Counted from the stretch's first letter, positions 35,735 through 47,710 are shown. The stretch: DNA of 64,000 nucleotides from Portulaca oleracea (GCA_029582165.1 CM055877.1:34603249-34667248), one strand, 5' to 3'. Notes: a model not told the origin generated them from the letters alone. Made by a program: numbers and translations.

Positions 35735-38700
35735 CTACTCATACTCCTCTTCATCCTCACTACTAATAATCTCGGTACAAATAGGGTCTAACATATTATC
35801 CTCCTCTATTCCCACTCCCTCTTCCCCCATAATGGATTCATTAGCATCATCGTGCATGGCTTCCTCATCACTTATGTCATCTCGATCATCGCTTTGGTCC
35901 TCATCAATGCTAGATAGTGTTGGAGGATTTTCAGTGCTATCCTCTTGATATACGGCATCATCAATGCCGTCAATCGTTGACCTCGGCTTTATGATGAGTG
36001 TTGCCCACCACTGGTTTCTATCTCGCCTTGTACTAGGATAATGAGTATAAAACACTTGCATTGCTTGGGATGCCAGCACGAATGGTTCATATACTCGATA
36101 TCGTTTTGTGTGGTTCACATCCACGAGATTGTAATGCTCATGTTTGTTCAAACCATGGACGGAGTCAAACCAATCAACTTTGAACAAAACAACTTTGTAA
36201 TTTCCAAATCTTCCTAAGTATTCCAACTGAATCACTTCTTGGAGCGTCCCATAGAAGTCTACGCCGTGCATTCCTTTGACATATATCCCAGAGTTGGCGT
36301 TCGACTTTCCTTGTCGTTGGACTTGGAAATTGTAGTTGTTAATGTAGTAATGGTTCCACCAACGCACATTTTTGTTGGGACCGTATGCTAACGCTCGAAT
36401 AAAGTCATTCGCTTCATTTGAATTGATAGCCTACATCTTATAATTTTAGCAAAGTCGTCAACTTGAAGTGGACAACATTATGATAATTGAACTCGATTAT
36501 TACTAATTCAATCAAACTTGATCGTTCACCTTTCGTTTAAACCATTCGGGAAATTGTTTCCCAAATTTGCTCCACAAATCCCCTATTTGTGTGCGTGGAT
36601 GTGATACGCACATGTCTTCTTCAAATTGCCTTTCAACAAATAATTTAACAAGTTAACTAGGTAATTAGTTACATGGGAGCATGTACATACACATAGCGGC
36701 GTGCAATTGTACATACCTTTCATACTTTTCCAACAAGTCGCTATTTGACAGAACATATGCATGCGCCGCAACAAACTCTTGTTGGTTGAGATACCTCTTT
36801 TTACCCTCACTAGGCGCATATCCAATGTTTGAGAAAACACATCGGGAGGGTTCGTTAACATCGTTAACATGTTTTACATCAGGGCATGCGTTTCTTTTAA
36901 GTTCCCTAGACTTAGTATGAACTTCGGGTGCAAAATATGCATCACAGAAGTTTGCTATCTCCTCTGTTAGGTATGCATTGCAGATAGACGATTCTACTCG
37001 CGCCTTGTTCCCCACTTTTTTCTTTAAATGGTGCAAAAATCTACAACATTTTACAAGTAACAAACATTGATGTTTCCTTAAAATACATAATTCATCTCAT
37101 GATAAATATGAAAGATATGTAAGTTTAGTTGTACCTTTCAAAAGGATACATCCACCTATCTTGCATGTGTCCTCCCATCGCTTCATAAGGAAGATGTACT
37201 GGAAGGTGTTTCATGACAATGAAGAAGGCAGGGGGAAATATCATTTCAACTTGCATAGAATTTCCGGTATGTTTCTCTCTAACCGGATCATGTCACTCAC
37301 CTTTACATTAGAAGCACATAAATCTCTAAAGAATTGGCTGAGTTCAGTCAATGGCTTCCAAACTTTTTGAGGAAGTAGCTCCTTGGTTGCAATTGGTAAC
37401 AACCTCTCCATGAAAACATGACAATCATGGCTCTTCAACCCCTGCAACTTTGAATTTTTGGGATCGACACATCTACTCAGATTGCTCGCATAGCCATCTG
37501 GGAGTTTGAGGCCTTTCAACCACTCACACAAGGCCTTAACCTCTTCTTTACCCATTTGATAGGGAGCGTTCGGCATAGTTTCCGTGCTAGTCCCATCTTG
37601 ATGATGAGTTTTTTGAATGTTTAGCCGACGACGCTTGCAATGGGTGGCTTGGTCCCTACGCGAGTTCTTATCATCCTTGGTCTTGCCTTTGACACTCATG
37701 ATGGTATTCAACACTTGATCAAATACATTCTTCTCAACATGCATGACATCCAAGTTGTGTCGGTTTTTAAGATCTTTCCAATACGGCAACTCCCAAAATA
37801 TGCTTTTCTTGTTCCAATTGTGAGACTCTAAATAACCATCAACACGGTTATGTTGTTCCGTGGAGCTCGGGAAATTACATACACGATCCCAAATTTGTTC
37901 CCCACTCAATCGAGGGGGTGGAGGTGAATTTTCTTCCTTATTCTTTGAGAAAGCGCTCTTATTTTTTCGAAATGGATGGTTCTCTGGGAGAAATTGTCTG
38001 TGACAATCGAACCAAGAATGTTTCCTACCATGTTGTAGCCATCTAGCCTTTGTGTTCTCCATACAGTAGGGACAAGACATTTTCCCTGATGTGGTCCAAC
38101 CAGAGAGCATTCCATATGCCGAAAAATCGCTTATGGTCCACAACACGGATGCCTTCATTTTAAAATTTTGCTTCTTGGAGACATCATATGTGTCAATCCC
38201 AACCTCCCATAAATGTTTCAACTCATCGATTAACGGTTGCAAGTAGACATCAAGATTGCCCTTTGGACTTTTCGGCCCAGGAATTAACAGAGTCAGGAAC
38301 AAGTATTGTTTCTTCATGCACAACCAAGGCGGCAAATTATATGGAGTTGCAATCACCGGCCAACATGAACACGTCTGACCGAAACTGTCGAAAGGTGCAA
38401 AACCATCTGTGCATAGCCCCAACCGTACGTTTCGGGGTTCGGACGCAAATTCCTTATGAAGGGCATCAAAATGCTTCCACGCTTCACTGTCACACGGATG
38501 AACCATAGTTCCATCTTCACGCATTCGTTGAGTGCCAACTCATGTGCTCATGAGATGTCTTAGTTGCATATAATCTTTGCAACCTCGGCCCGATTGGGAA
38601 GTAAATCAATTGCTTGTGTGCAATGCGTTTCCCACGCAACGTCGTTTTAGCATACCTATCGGCTCCGCATTGGTCACACTTATCTAAGTCGGCTTTCTCC

Positions 38701-39419
38701 TTCCAAAACAACACGCACCCATTGGGACACGCGTCGATTCTCTCATGTGGAAGTTCTAAAGCACCAAGCAATTTCTTCGCTTGATAGTAGGTGTCTGTCA
38801 TCTCATTACCAGGGGGACATACGTCTTTCATCAACGCTAACAGACTGTCCACGGCTTTATTTGGGAGATTGTACTCACATTTTATGTTAATCATCCGTGC
38901 GACAACTGACAACAAAGACGTGTCGCTACCTTCATACAGAGGCTTTTTGGAGGCATCGAGCATTTCTAAGAACTTCTTAGTCCCTTCCTCTGGCTCATCT
39001 TCCCTCGTATCATCCCCGCAACTCAGAGGCATATGGCCCATGGCATCGGTGATCATTTCTTGCATAGTGTTGACACCTCCAGTACTAGAAGACCCATCAA
39101 CCACAGTGTTAAGAGTTTGACCACTACCCTCGAGAGTGGCAAAACTCTCCCCGTGACTTATCCAAACATGATAATTTGGCCGAAAGCCGTGTTTGTACAA
39201 ATGTAGCTTCACAATATCCTCGTCAATGTACTTCACGTTTTTACATTTGCTACAAGGACACCTAAGTTTACCCAAACTACTCCATTGTTTTGCAACAGGT
39301 ATAAATTCTTCATTCACCCTACGTACGAATTCCACACTAAGATATTCACCATCATGTCTTTCATACATCCATTTTCTACTACTCTCCATTATGTATTTAG
39401 CTGCATACAATGTATACAT
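35735..39419 (-). pseudogene. TNP2-type CACTA transposase gene, two frameshifts
   Basis: The first block (39419-38517) has the transposase-associated domain: WMYERHDGEYLS near residue 18, CPCSKCKN and LYKHGFRPNYHVW. It ends with the start of the Tnp2 domain (CPNGCVLFWKE, CDQCGADRY). The second (38524-37241) continues Tnp2 (LGLCTDGFAPFDSFG, LLIPGPKSPKGNLDVYL, ISDFSAYGMLSGW) and enters the DUF4218-type region (LPQKVWKPLTELSQFFRDL). Next come PPAFFIVMKHLPVHLPYEA (37240-37140), exons at 37063-36715 and about 36620-36535, and a DUF4216-type last exon (36367-35735) with an acidic tail. Frameshifts sit near 38525 (after SWHST) and near 37243 (KL then MIFPPAFF in another frame). The order is canonical for plant CACTA transposases, which cut and move the element. 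Confidence 0.9.
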
Positions 39420-39517
39420 TATTGTAAGGGATTAAGTTACAATTAATTAAAGCAAATACATAATTTCCATGAATATAGTCTTTTGACATCTACAACTAAG
39501 TTATGTCACGATCGAGA

Positions 39518-40150
39518 GGATCTGCTATTATACAAGTAGAGTGTGTTTGTTCTGTTAATATATGATTGAAAATGACTTTCATGAGTCGTACCCACTCTCC
39601 TTTATTTATGCAGTTCACCAAAAAGTAATGATCTCAAGGTGAAATTGCGCGAGGTCCATAGTGCTTTGGGAGTTAGAGCGTATCAGTTCAATACAATGCA
39701 GTGTTTCTATTATGACTGGTGGGCATCAAGACAAGGTGGGAATGAGAGAAGCTTATAGTAAAGGGTCTAATAGAAATCGTGTTGGGCTTTCTTGCATGTA
39801 AGATTCATAGATCCTTCAAAGCATCGTGTCTTACTTTGATGGACCTACGAATCTTACATGCAAGAAAGCCCAACACGATTTCTATTAGACCCCTTACTAT
39901 AAGATTCTCTCTCATTCCCACCTTGTCTTGATGCCCACCAGCCTGCACAATAGAAACACTGCATTGTATTGAATCTTATACGCTTCTAACTCCCTGAGCA
40001 CTATAGACCTCGCGCAATTTCACTGCTGAGATTGCGATACCTTTTGGTGGACAAGACAAATAAAGGAGAGTCGATACGACTCGTGATAGTCATTTTCAAA
40101 CATAGATTTTCAGGTCACAAACACACTCTACTTGTACACTAACAGGATCC
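39518..40150. repeat. Long inverted repeat (hairpin 1), arms ~305 bp, loop ~12 bp
   Basis: Left arm 39518-39821 pairs with right arm 39834-40150. Identity is roughly 85-90% by eye. The innermost 44 bp (39768-39811) is matched exactly by the other arm. It lies just upstream of the transposase start on the minus strand, within the region that would be leader or first intron of its transcript. It could be a fold-back insertion or an element-borne small-RNA precursor. Confidence 0.9.
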
Positions 40151-40289
40151 AAACTCAACCTGTTTTCATGACATCTATAACTAAGATACTACAAACTAAG
40201 TTACTAAATGGATGTGACATAATTAATAATAATTAATGTCTACATTTGGAGTTATGAGTAATTAAGTTAGAAATTAGGTTAGATCAGCA

Positions 40290-40676
40290 ACAAGTTTACG
40301 CTACCAACTTCGTTGGATAACTTAATCAAAGGCAAGTCTCTAAATGCCAATTCAACCTTGTTGTGATGAACAAGTTGTCGGAGCTATATGTACGGGTAAT
40401 CAACCGGTTGTGACGTAGCAAATGTCGATCGTTTTACATTTAGCATCCCAACCAACTTTCTAAATAACACTAAATAAATGAAGATTGAGTTCTTTGGTGT
40501 TCATTTTAAAACTGGTTGGGATGCTAAAAATAACGATCGACATTTGCTACATCACAAGCGGTTGATCACCCTTACATATAACTCCGACAACTTGTTCATC
40601 ACAACAAGGTTGAATTGGCATTTAGAGATTTGCATTTGATTAAGTTATCCAACGAAGTTGGCAGTCGCGTAAATTT
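40290..40676. repeat. Long inverted repeat (hairpin 2), arms ~170 bp, loop ~50 bp
   Basis: Left arm about 40291-40463 pairs with right arm about 40513-40676. They share ACTTCGTTGGATAACTTAAT, CAACAAGTTGT-type and GCAAATGTCGATCG stretches. A partial third copy of the outer part follows to about 40745. Sequence differs from hairpin 1. Confidence 0.9.
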
Positions 40677-40749
40677 ACGCTACCAACTTAATAGGCTAAC
40701 TTAATTAAGTTAAGCAACGAAGTTGGCAGTCGTGTAAATTTGTTCCAAA

Positions 40750-41690
40750 CCAACTATAATAACTAACTCAATTATTAATAACTACCAAAACCATTCATAC
40801 TAAACCTTAACTTATAACCTATAAAACTAACCCACTTCATTTAACTAAATATTAAATTAAACTTAACTCAAATTTATAACTAAATTAATTTAATTTAATT
40901 AACCAAACATATACAATCAATTAAACATCCTATAATTAATTAAACTAATTATTCATAACCTTGTAAACCCTAAACATCAATATTCTAACTTTAATTTCAA
41001 GCCATAACAACATAATAAACTATAAGCATTCATAATAAAGCCTTTCAAGCCCTAACAAACAACAATATTCTAACATTAATTTCAAGTCCTAACAACATAA
41101 TACAATAATAAATTATAAGTATTCATAATAAACCCTAAAAATTTACATTCAAAACATACATTATTCTAAATTTGAATTTGAAACCATAACCAAACTAAAA
41201 TTACTCACGGAAATTACTCAAATTCACTCTAAAAATTTACATTCAAAACACAATTCTAAATCCAATTTCAAACCCTAATCTTGATTAACATTAAACACTA
41301 CCCTAAATTTGAATATCTAACCATAACCACACTAAAATTACTCAAATAAATTACTCTAATACAACAATATATATGAATTTTAAAATTCAACATCAACAAT
41401 TTAACATCATATACTCTCACTTTACTAACCAACAATAATCTAACTTTAATTTCAAACTCTAACATCCTAACACTATAATAAACTCCAAACATTCATAATT
41501 CACCCTAAAAATTTACATTCAAAACACAATTCTAAATTGAATTTCAAACCCTAAACTTGACTAACACTAAACACTACCATAAATTTAAATTTCAAACAAT
41601 AACCACAATAAAATTACTCAACTAAATTACTCATATACAACGATATATATGAATTTTACAATTGAAAATCAACAATTTAACTACAAAAAT
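40750..41690. other. AT-rich CACTA interior without genes
   Basis: Almost entirely A/T/C, with recurring phrases such as TTCAAACCCTAA, AACACTAAACACTACC and AATTACTCA. These suggest an old expanded leader or intron region. No coding frame is supported. Confidence 0.6.
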
Positions 41691-42240
41691 TAATTAGGGG
41701 ACTCACATTGGTGGTTGCCGGAGATGTTGGCGTCGGTGGTTGCCGGAGATGTTGGCGTCGGTGGTTGCCGGAACTGTGCGCACGACGGTCGTCGGTGGTA
41801 GCAGCGTCGGCCGGCGTTGACGGTGGTGGCCGGAGTGAAGGTGGTTGGGGCGGTGGCTGGGGTCGGGGTGTGAGAGGAACGACGAAGAGAAAGAGCAGCA
41901 GCGTAAACAATGTTTGGGATTCTGCCCGTTGTCGCATTAAAGGGGCCAGCGACCGATAGCGTATCGGTCGCTGGCTTAGCGACCAATAGAAAGTCAGACG
42001 AAGTAAATGTTACCGTTGAAAAATTAATTGAACGGCGCGACCGATATCCAGCGACCGATACTATATCGGTCGCTGGACTAGCGAACGATATGGAGAAATT
42101 TGCGACCGATACCATATCGGTCGCTGATTAGCGACCGATACAGTATCGGTCGCTATGTATCGGTCGCCCGTGTCGATTAGAGCGACCTATACGTATCGGT
42201 CGCTTTGGGTCGGTCGCCGTAGACGTTTCATGTTGTAGTG
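41690..42240 (-). promoter_or_regulatory. GC-rich right end and probable promoter of the CACTA
   Basis: A GC-rich stretch (41705-41890) with a 29-bp direct repeat (GGTGGTTGCCGGAGATGTTG) is followed by GCGACCGATA / TATCGGTCGC subterminal words up to the terminus. In En/Spm the transposase transcript starts near this end and the subterminal words surround the promoter. Here that would be minus-strand transcription toward 39419. No TATA box is evident. Confidence 0.55.
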
Positions 42241-42243
42241 TAA

Positions 42244-42459
42244 AGTGAAGAGAGTAAAGGAGCATATTTTGACAAAAGGTATGTTAAAGAACTGGAATCA
42301 TTGTAGTAATTTCAATTTGGATAATAGAGGGAGGATTTTAATTGCCTGGAATTGTAGGAGTGTTCACCTTTCTCCTCTTATAGTAGATTCTCAATTTATT
42401 CACTACAAGTTCGAGACCTTGACAGGAACGAGCAGTTGCATATAAGTTTTATATATAGT
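42244..42459 (+). pseudogene. LINE-1 piece B: endonuclease continued
   Basis: Continues the frame broken by the CACTA: KVKRVKEHILTKGMLKNW, then DNRGRILIAWNC and HYKFETLTGTSSC. This is the plant LINE endonuclease stretch that normally reads ETK...NGRIWV.W. A 1-bp slip occurs near 42440, and the frame then reads ISFIYS into the next insertion. Confidence 0.85.
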
Positions 42460-43641
42460 TGTAGGACCCCGGAAAAAAATCCTTTCCGAGTTCGCTACTT
42501 GGTGATCGAGAGCCGACTATGGTTAATAAGGATAACTTTATTTTATAAAATTCATTTTCGAGAAGAGACTTTTATTTATTAAATAATCAGTTTTTATTAT
42601 TCACATGCTTGAAATTACATCAAATTAATTTACAAATAATTTTACATAAAGTTCGATTCAAATCCGGGCAAAATATGAATCTTATGGATTGACAAGGCTG
42701 AACAGAAAATATCCAAAAAAATCAAAGGCTACATGGGCTATGATTTTTTCTATGGTATTTTCTCTTGGTTAGGCTCCGGAGCGGAATATGGACATATGGA
42801 AATTATTTTTTTATAAATTCTCTCTGCGTAATAAACATGCATGTTCGATAATAAAAAGAGTTTAAAAAGAAAGTAAAGAGTCGCCAGCCGATTTAAAGAA
42901 ACCGACAAACCGAAAATAATATAAAATGACTCTGATCTACGAACCCGAATTTTAAGTCTGGGGGTAAGGTTACGAATTTGAGAATTAAATAATTCTCGAA
43001 CCCGCATGTTTAAAAAACACACTCAACTAAAATCGAACTTCAAAAGAATATGAGCAGGGAGAAGTTAGATAAATTTCACGATATTATATTCCCATCATGC
43101 AAAAATAAAACGAGTTTTCTTATACAAAATAATATACAAGTAAGATGATTCAAAAATAAATTACATAATTAAAACACAAAAGATGAACAAACCTCACATT
43201 AAGCCTTCCAAGATGGATCCTTTAGGATAAATGCTTCAAAATTGAAATGAAGGCTTGAGGATGATAAGTATGATAATGATTTTGCTTCAAAATTGAAAAG
43301 AGCAAGGCCGCCTACCCTTCTTATTTGTCTAAGTCAACTTCAAACGACCATAATTTCTTCATCCGGACTCCGATTTAGGAGATTCAAAAGGTGTTCGAAA
43401 GATTATGATGTGTACTTTACTCTCGTCAAAATAAATAGGGCCAATGATACTTGTGAAAAAAATGGGGTTCGAAATGGTGGGCACATGTATGCGGAAAGGG
43501 CGGAATATGAATGTTTTTTGCTATGGGTTGGCCCGGTAGATTTTGATTTAGGAAGGCCCATTGATTTTGCTTTCTTTCTAGCCTCTTTTCTTATTGTGCT
43601 TGATTTGTACACTTGTCTCGGTACAAAATCCGGTGTCTACA
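42460..43641 (-). mobile_element. Solo LTR of a Tat/Ogre-like family, 1182 bp
   Basis: Flanked by the perfect 5-bp duplication ATAGT (42455-42459, 43642-43646). Read on the minus strand it starts TGTAGACACCGG and ends CCGGGGTCCTACA, like the TGTAGACACC start of the big element. Removing it and one ATAGT joins LINE codons as SFIYSYNRSEER. It contains the conserved module CCTAAATCGGAGTCCGGATG (minus strand, 43362-43381) shared with both gag-type elements. No interior remains. Confidence 0.9.
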
Positions 43642-43646
43642 ATAGT

Positions 43647-43719
43647 TATAATAGAAGTGAAGAGAGGATGCCTCTTTGGGACAATATTCAACAAATTTAT
43701 GAGGGTGTGAAGACCAATT
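43647..43719 (+). pseudogene. LINE-1 piece C: 73-bp endonuclease scrap
   Basis: Encodes YNRSEERMPLWDNIQQIYEG and VKTN, the PLWDNL-type segment of plant LINE endonucleases, trapped between two solo LTRs. The longer frame that covers it (43293-43769) is a chimera of LTR, LINE and a second LTR. Confidence 0.85.
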
Positions 43720-44379
43720 TGTTGAGAGCAGAGACCAAATATGAAGAAGGAGCGTTAGAAGGAAGTTGATCGAAGGAAAGAAGCCTACCATCGAATAACA
43801 TTCGCGTCTCACAAAGGAGGCGCTGCTAGCGCAGAAGACGTCGCTACCAATGTGTCTTCCAGATGCTCGCCTGAACTGCCCGCTGGCAGCGCCTATGGGC
43901 GCTACCAGTACCGGAGAGCGCTACCAACACTTGATGGCTTCCGCGCGTTATTTTGATGTGCCGTGATTGATGGCCCACGATTGTGTTTTCCTTGCGATGA
44001 GCTATTTCTAGGTTGTAACCTAGGGTTTTCCTTCTGTACTTTCTAGTATATATTGAGGTCATGTCCCCCTTATGATATACAATAATTGAGAGTGTTTCAT
44101 CTTATACCACAAGAGATTGACCTGTAATCTCTGTGTTCCTAAGGGAGTTTTGTGAGGCTCAACTGTGAGTGTTGAGTTCTCAGGTTGTAACACTTGGAAG
44201 GTTGTGAGAGATTGTTGAGGTATGGGAATCTCTGAAACACTGTTGTAATCCTCTGATAGTGTATCGTTCGTGGTTTTTTTCCCGGTTTGGGGTTTTCCAC
44301 GTTAATTCCTTGTGTTGAATGTTTATTTATTTTTCGCCTTATTATTGTTTGTCTTCTAACTACGCCCTGAGAATCCTTA
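43720..44379 (+). mobile_element. Solo LTR, 660 bp, related to the 1026 LTR
   Basis: Starts TGTTGAGAG and is flanked by CAATT (43715-43719) and CAACT (44380-44384), a 5-bp duplication with one mismatch. Its end reads TTA where CA is expected. The LINE frame resumes as NWG then PWCILGD. It has a dyad-word cluster (43819-43935), an ATTTCTAGGTTGTAACCTAG phrase shared in form with the 1026 LTR, and a TATA box at 44046-44053. Confidence 0.75.
43819..43935 (+). promoter_or_regulatory. U3 dyad-word cluster of the 43720 LTR
   Basis: GGCGCTGCTAGCGC (43819), CCGCTGGCAGCGCC (about 43879), GGGCGCTACCAGTACC (about 43897) and GAGCGCTACCAACACT (about 43915) lie upstream of the TATA box. The word CGCTACCAG is shared with the 1026 LTR. 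Confidence 0.6.
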
Positions 44380-44384
44380 CAACT

Positions 44385-45513
44385 GGGGCCTTGGTGCATT
44401 CTTGGTGATTTGAATGATATCCCTCATCCAGAGGATAGGTTGTTTGGTACTGAGGTCACTGATGTCGGAGTTTGAGATTTCAAAAACTTCGTTCATATGT
44501 GTCATCTTACTAAAGTTGGATACCGTGGTGCTACTCACTCTTCGACTAATGGTCATATCAACACAAAGATTGATAGAATATTTGTCAATGATGATTGGTA
44601 CTTCGTATGATTATTTCCATGCAGATTATTTAACTCAAGGACTCTCGGATCATAACCCATTCTTACTGGAAATAAGGGAAGGGCCTCAAAAAATAACTCA
44701 TTTTCGATTTTGCGACATGTGGACCTCGAACCATGGATTCTTTCAAGTTGCACAAACTACTCTTGCTAGTAGGCAGTCCCATCCCCTAATGTAGGAGCTC
44801 CATTTAATGCTGAAACATATGAAGCCATATCTGCATGCTCTCAATAAATAGAAATTTGTTGACATTCACCATCAGAGACACATATCCAGGGAAATATTGT
44901 AGGCAATACAAGACCAACTGATGAGTGCGTATAGTGACTAAATATTGGGAGCATTTTGATAGTGAAATTTGGGGATTAATTTGCTTAATTGATCTTTTAT
45001 GATCTTATTTCTCTATCTTAACTGAGTTTTGGGTGTTTTCTTCAAATTGTCCATGTTGGCCTCCAACGAGTTCAATTTCTCCAGGAACCATCACCAACTA
45101 GATCTGCGGCCGACAGATGAGAATTTTTTGGCTCAGGAAAATGTAGCAAAGCAAGATTATCTGGCCATTCCTCAATCCTTTATGAGTCTTATTGCACAAC
45201 AAAGCAATCTTGATGCAACCATATATGACGACAATTGTTCCAAAGCTTATTTCACAAAAATGAAGAAAAGGAAATTAGCCTCAACAACTTACAATCTTAC
45301 TGACATGGATGGTCATCAAATAGAAGGCTTTAAGGATGTTGGCAATCATTTAGCTAAATATTTCAAGAGGCGAATGGGTCAACAACCTACTTGCCGAAGC
45401 ACTATAGATGATGAGATAGTGGGTCTTGGCCCGAGGCTTTCACTGTCCTAGAAGATCACTCTTTGTAAACCCTTCAATAATGAAGACGTCAAAGCAACCG
45501 TTTTTTCAATTCT
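44385..45513 (+). pseudogene. LINE-1 piece D: endonuclease end and linker to reverse transcriptase
   Basis: Endonuclease: ILGDLNDIPHPEDRLFGTEV, then INTKIDRIFVNDDW and the catalytic-region motif LSDHNPFLL. Linker and early RT region: STIDDEIVGLG and NNEDVKATVFSI. Several stops and slips are present. The frame is cut in the codon after FSI by the gag-type LTR element and resumes at 50171. Confidence 0.85.
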
Positions 45514-46690
45514 TGAACCGTATCGGGTTCAGTGTCGGGTTCGGTGCCAAGCTTTCATAGCCGGGATTGCGGTTAAAGATAAGATCGATGAAATCCCGAT
45601 CCATCATCACCTGACTAAAACCGCTCACCCACTCGTTTTCAGGAATCGATACACCTTTACAAAAGGCGGGGTGGTGAGCATCACACTAATGTGGCCTTGG
45701 CGAGCCATCCTTGTTGGAGTAAGGAGAGGCTTGGGACTTTTCAACGACCTCGGAGGCCTCGGGACCGGATTGGGTCATCCCGGGAATGAAGGGCGTGTTG
45801 GTATCAAGTCTCGGAAGTAACCAAGTTAATAACTTGCAAGGGGGAAGGCGATCAGAGGTTAGAAATGCGTGTGCCTTCACGTTTCGGGTCATAACTCCTT
45901 CAATACAACTCTGATGAGGCTCAAATTTTGGGAGCTTATAGTACACACTGAGAGCTTTCCAACGATATCTTACGGGCCTAAAACGGAGTTCGGATGAAGA
46001 AGTTATGCGCATTTGAAGTCGGCAGGGAAAACTGCCCAGAAGCGTGGCTCGCCCGAGCCAACCTGTGGCTCGCCCGAGCCACCATTCTGCCCTGTTTGTC
46101 ACGGGCGCCCAAGGCGGACAGAAGACCTGCTCGCCCGAGCCACCCTGTGGCTCGCCCGAGCCACCTTTCTGCCCAGGCGGACAGACGCTCGCTGAGCAAT
46201 TTCCGCTCGCCCGAAACGACGATATGTCGCACGCGACCCATCATGGCGATGTGAGCCAAGGCGGTCGAGAGCTCGCCCGAGCCACCCATCCGCCGCGAGC
46301 CGCTCTTACAGTCGGACAGCGTATTTCCGTCATTTTGCCTGTTTAGCCTAATTCCTAGTTTATTATAAATAGCTTGTTATCTCATTTTTTCCAGGCAGTT
46401 TTTGATGAATTATGAACATGCTTATGCATTGGTTAGGGTTTCCCTAAGTTTTCTCTCAAAATCTAGATTACTTTATCCATTGATTAATGGTTGTGTTTCT
46501 AGTCATTCCTTTATTGATCATTTGGTGGATTCTTCCTTTATGATGGTCATGGTGGGGTGTTAGGCCTTGGTGGTGGAATCTCCTTTATCCAAGGTCATAT
46601 CCAATCCTTTTGGGTGTCCAAGCTCTTGTTAGATTGTTGATCCAAGTCCCTCAAGCTAGTCCATCAATCTCTCCACCGCGCCACGCCCCA
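45514..46690 (+). mobile_element. 5' LTR of the gag-only element
   Basis: Starts TGAACCGTATCGGG and ends CCACGCCCCA. Order inside: coding-like first ~300 bp, conserved module CCTAAAACGGAGTTCGGATG near 45975, dyad cluster 46046-46282, and TATA box TATAAATA near 46374. Confidence 0.95.
46046..46282 (+). promoter_or_regulatory. U3 dyad-word cluster (GGCTCGCCCGAGCC)
   Basis: Five intact copies (46046, 46067, 46129, 46149, 46271) and one decayed copy (46205) of a GC-rich palindrome. They lie 90-330 bp upstream of the TATA box, some in pairs 20-21 bp apart, about two helical turns. The equivalent block in the 3' LTR (49532-49770) is rearranged. Confidence 0.7.
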
Positions 46691-46692
46691 TT

Positions 46693-46704
46693 TGGTATCA
46701 GAGC
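46693..46704 (+). promoter_or_regulatory. Primer-binding site (tRNA-iMet type)
   Basis: TGGTATCAGAGC starts two bases after the LTR. It is the standard plant retrotransposon site complementary to the 3' end of initiator tRNA-Met. Confidence 0.95.
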
Positions 46705-47072
46705 ACAAGGTTATTCATCTAGCTTGAGTTTTCCATTGTTCTTGCTAGTTTGTTCTCTATTGTTGGAATTTTGGTATTTTGATTAAAATATTGGTGTTCC
46801 CCAACCCTTGTGACTCCAAGTGTGTTGGAGAAATTGTTATTGCTATTGTGTTTGTTGATTTTGATGCATATTGGAGCTTTGAGGAAGAGTTGGAAAGTTG
46901 TGCACACAAGGTGTTCGATAAAATGCCCAAGTGAGAAAAACACAAAGAACCCTTATCCAAACACAAGCCAACTACAAGAAAACCCCCAAACTCCACAAAA
47001 TATCCCAAACACAATCCGTCCCATACCTTTCCCTCGATATGGATGGTCACGATGATTCCGATTGAGAGTAAT

Positions 47073-47710
47073 CAAGCCACCGGGGTAGCCCTCGACATCG
47101 GGCTTTCGAGAACCGACTTGCCACCCATGGCGAACGGTTCACCTCCATCGATCGCACTCTTAATGCCATCATGGTACGGTTGGACAACCTCGTCCAAGAG
47201 CGTCCGGTTCCACCTCGAGTTGAACGTTCGAGGCGCGCACAATGCCCTAACCGTCCTCCTCCCTCTTACGAGTCGAGTGACGATGATAGAGGCTCACTAC
47301 GACGCCATCATCGACGGGAAGCGGTTGAGAAACCCCCAGGGGATGAATTCTATGATACCAAGATCAAAATTCCGGAATTCAATGGCAACACCGACCCCGA
47401 AGATTATCTTGAATGGGTCCAAATCTTGGATAGGTATTTTGAAGCTGGGGATTATAGTGATGAACATGCCTTCAAGATTGCGAGGTTGAAACTCACCAAG
47501 GGTGCATCCTTTTGGTTTAAGAATGTCACGGCACAAAGAGCTAAGGAGGGTCGAGCAAAAGTCACCTCATGGACAAAGCTAAAGCGATTAATGAATCGAC
47601 GATTCTTGCCTAGTACTTCTGGCGAGACCATGAACTCATTTCATCACTTGATGGGCAAAGAAGAAGAGAGGATTCCTCCCGAGAAAAGCCATTCCACTGT
47701 TCCCCACTAA
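47073..47710 (+). pseudogene. Ty3/gypsy gag (capsid region)
   Basis: The frame is open after the stop at 47070. It reads AFENRLATHGERFTSIDRTL and then the basic stretch before GDEFYDTKIKIPEFNGNTDP, EDYLEWVQILDRYFE and FKIARLKLTKGASFWFKN. These are the classic retrotransposon gag motifs (IPEF.G...PE.YL.W, A...L.G.A..W). The first ATG is at 47171, inside the frame, so the true start is lost. The frame ends at 47710, and a frameshift separates it from the zinc knuckle in the next frame. The product would package element RNA in cytoplasmic particles. Confidence 0.9.

Larger units (their letters stand above)
31927..42240 (-). mobile_element. CACTA (En/Spm) transposon, 10.3 kb, degenerate autonomous-type
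   Basis: Termini are CACTACAACAGAACAGG at the left and TGTTGTAGTG at the right. They are flanked by the 3-bp duplication TAA (31924-31926, 42241-42243). Excising the element and one TAA restores the LINE reading frame METKVKRVKE. Subterminal regions are full of GCGACCGATA / TATCGGTCGC words. Both genes run on the minus strand: a TNP2-type transposase (39419-35735) and a second TNPA-like gene (35560-32600). At least two frameshifts in the transposase mean this copy cannot move itself. Confidence 0.95.

Noticed and set aside
43293..43769. 158-codon ORF
   Set aside because: It is a chimera of a solo LTR, a 73-bp LINE scrap and the start of another LTR, as the target duplications show.
45994..46346. 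Arg/Pro/Ala-rich frames in the LTR dyad block (also at 49479-49792)
   Set aside because: They translate GC-rich palindromes; composition and rearrangement between the two LTRs argue against coding.
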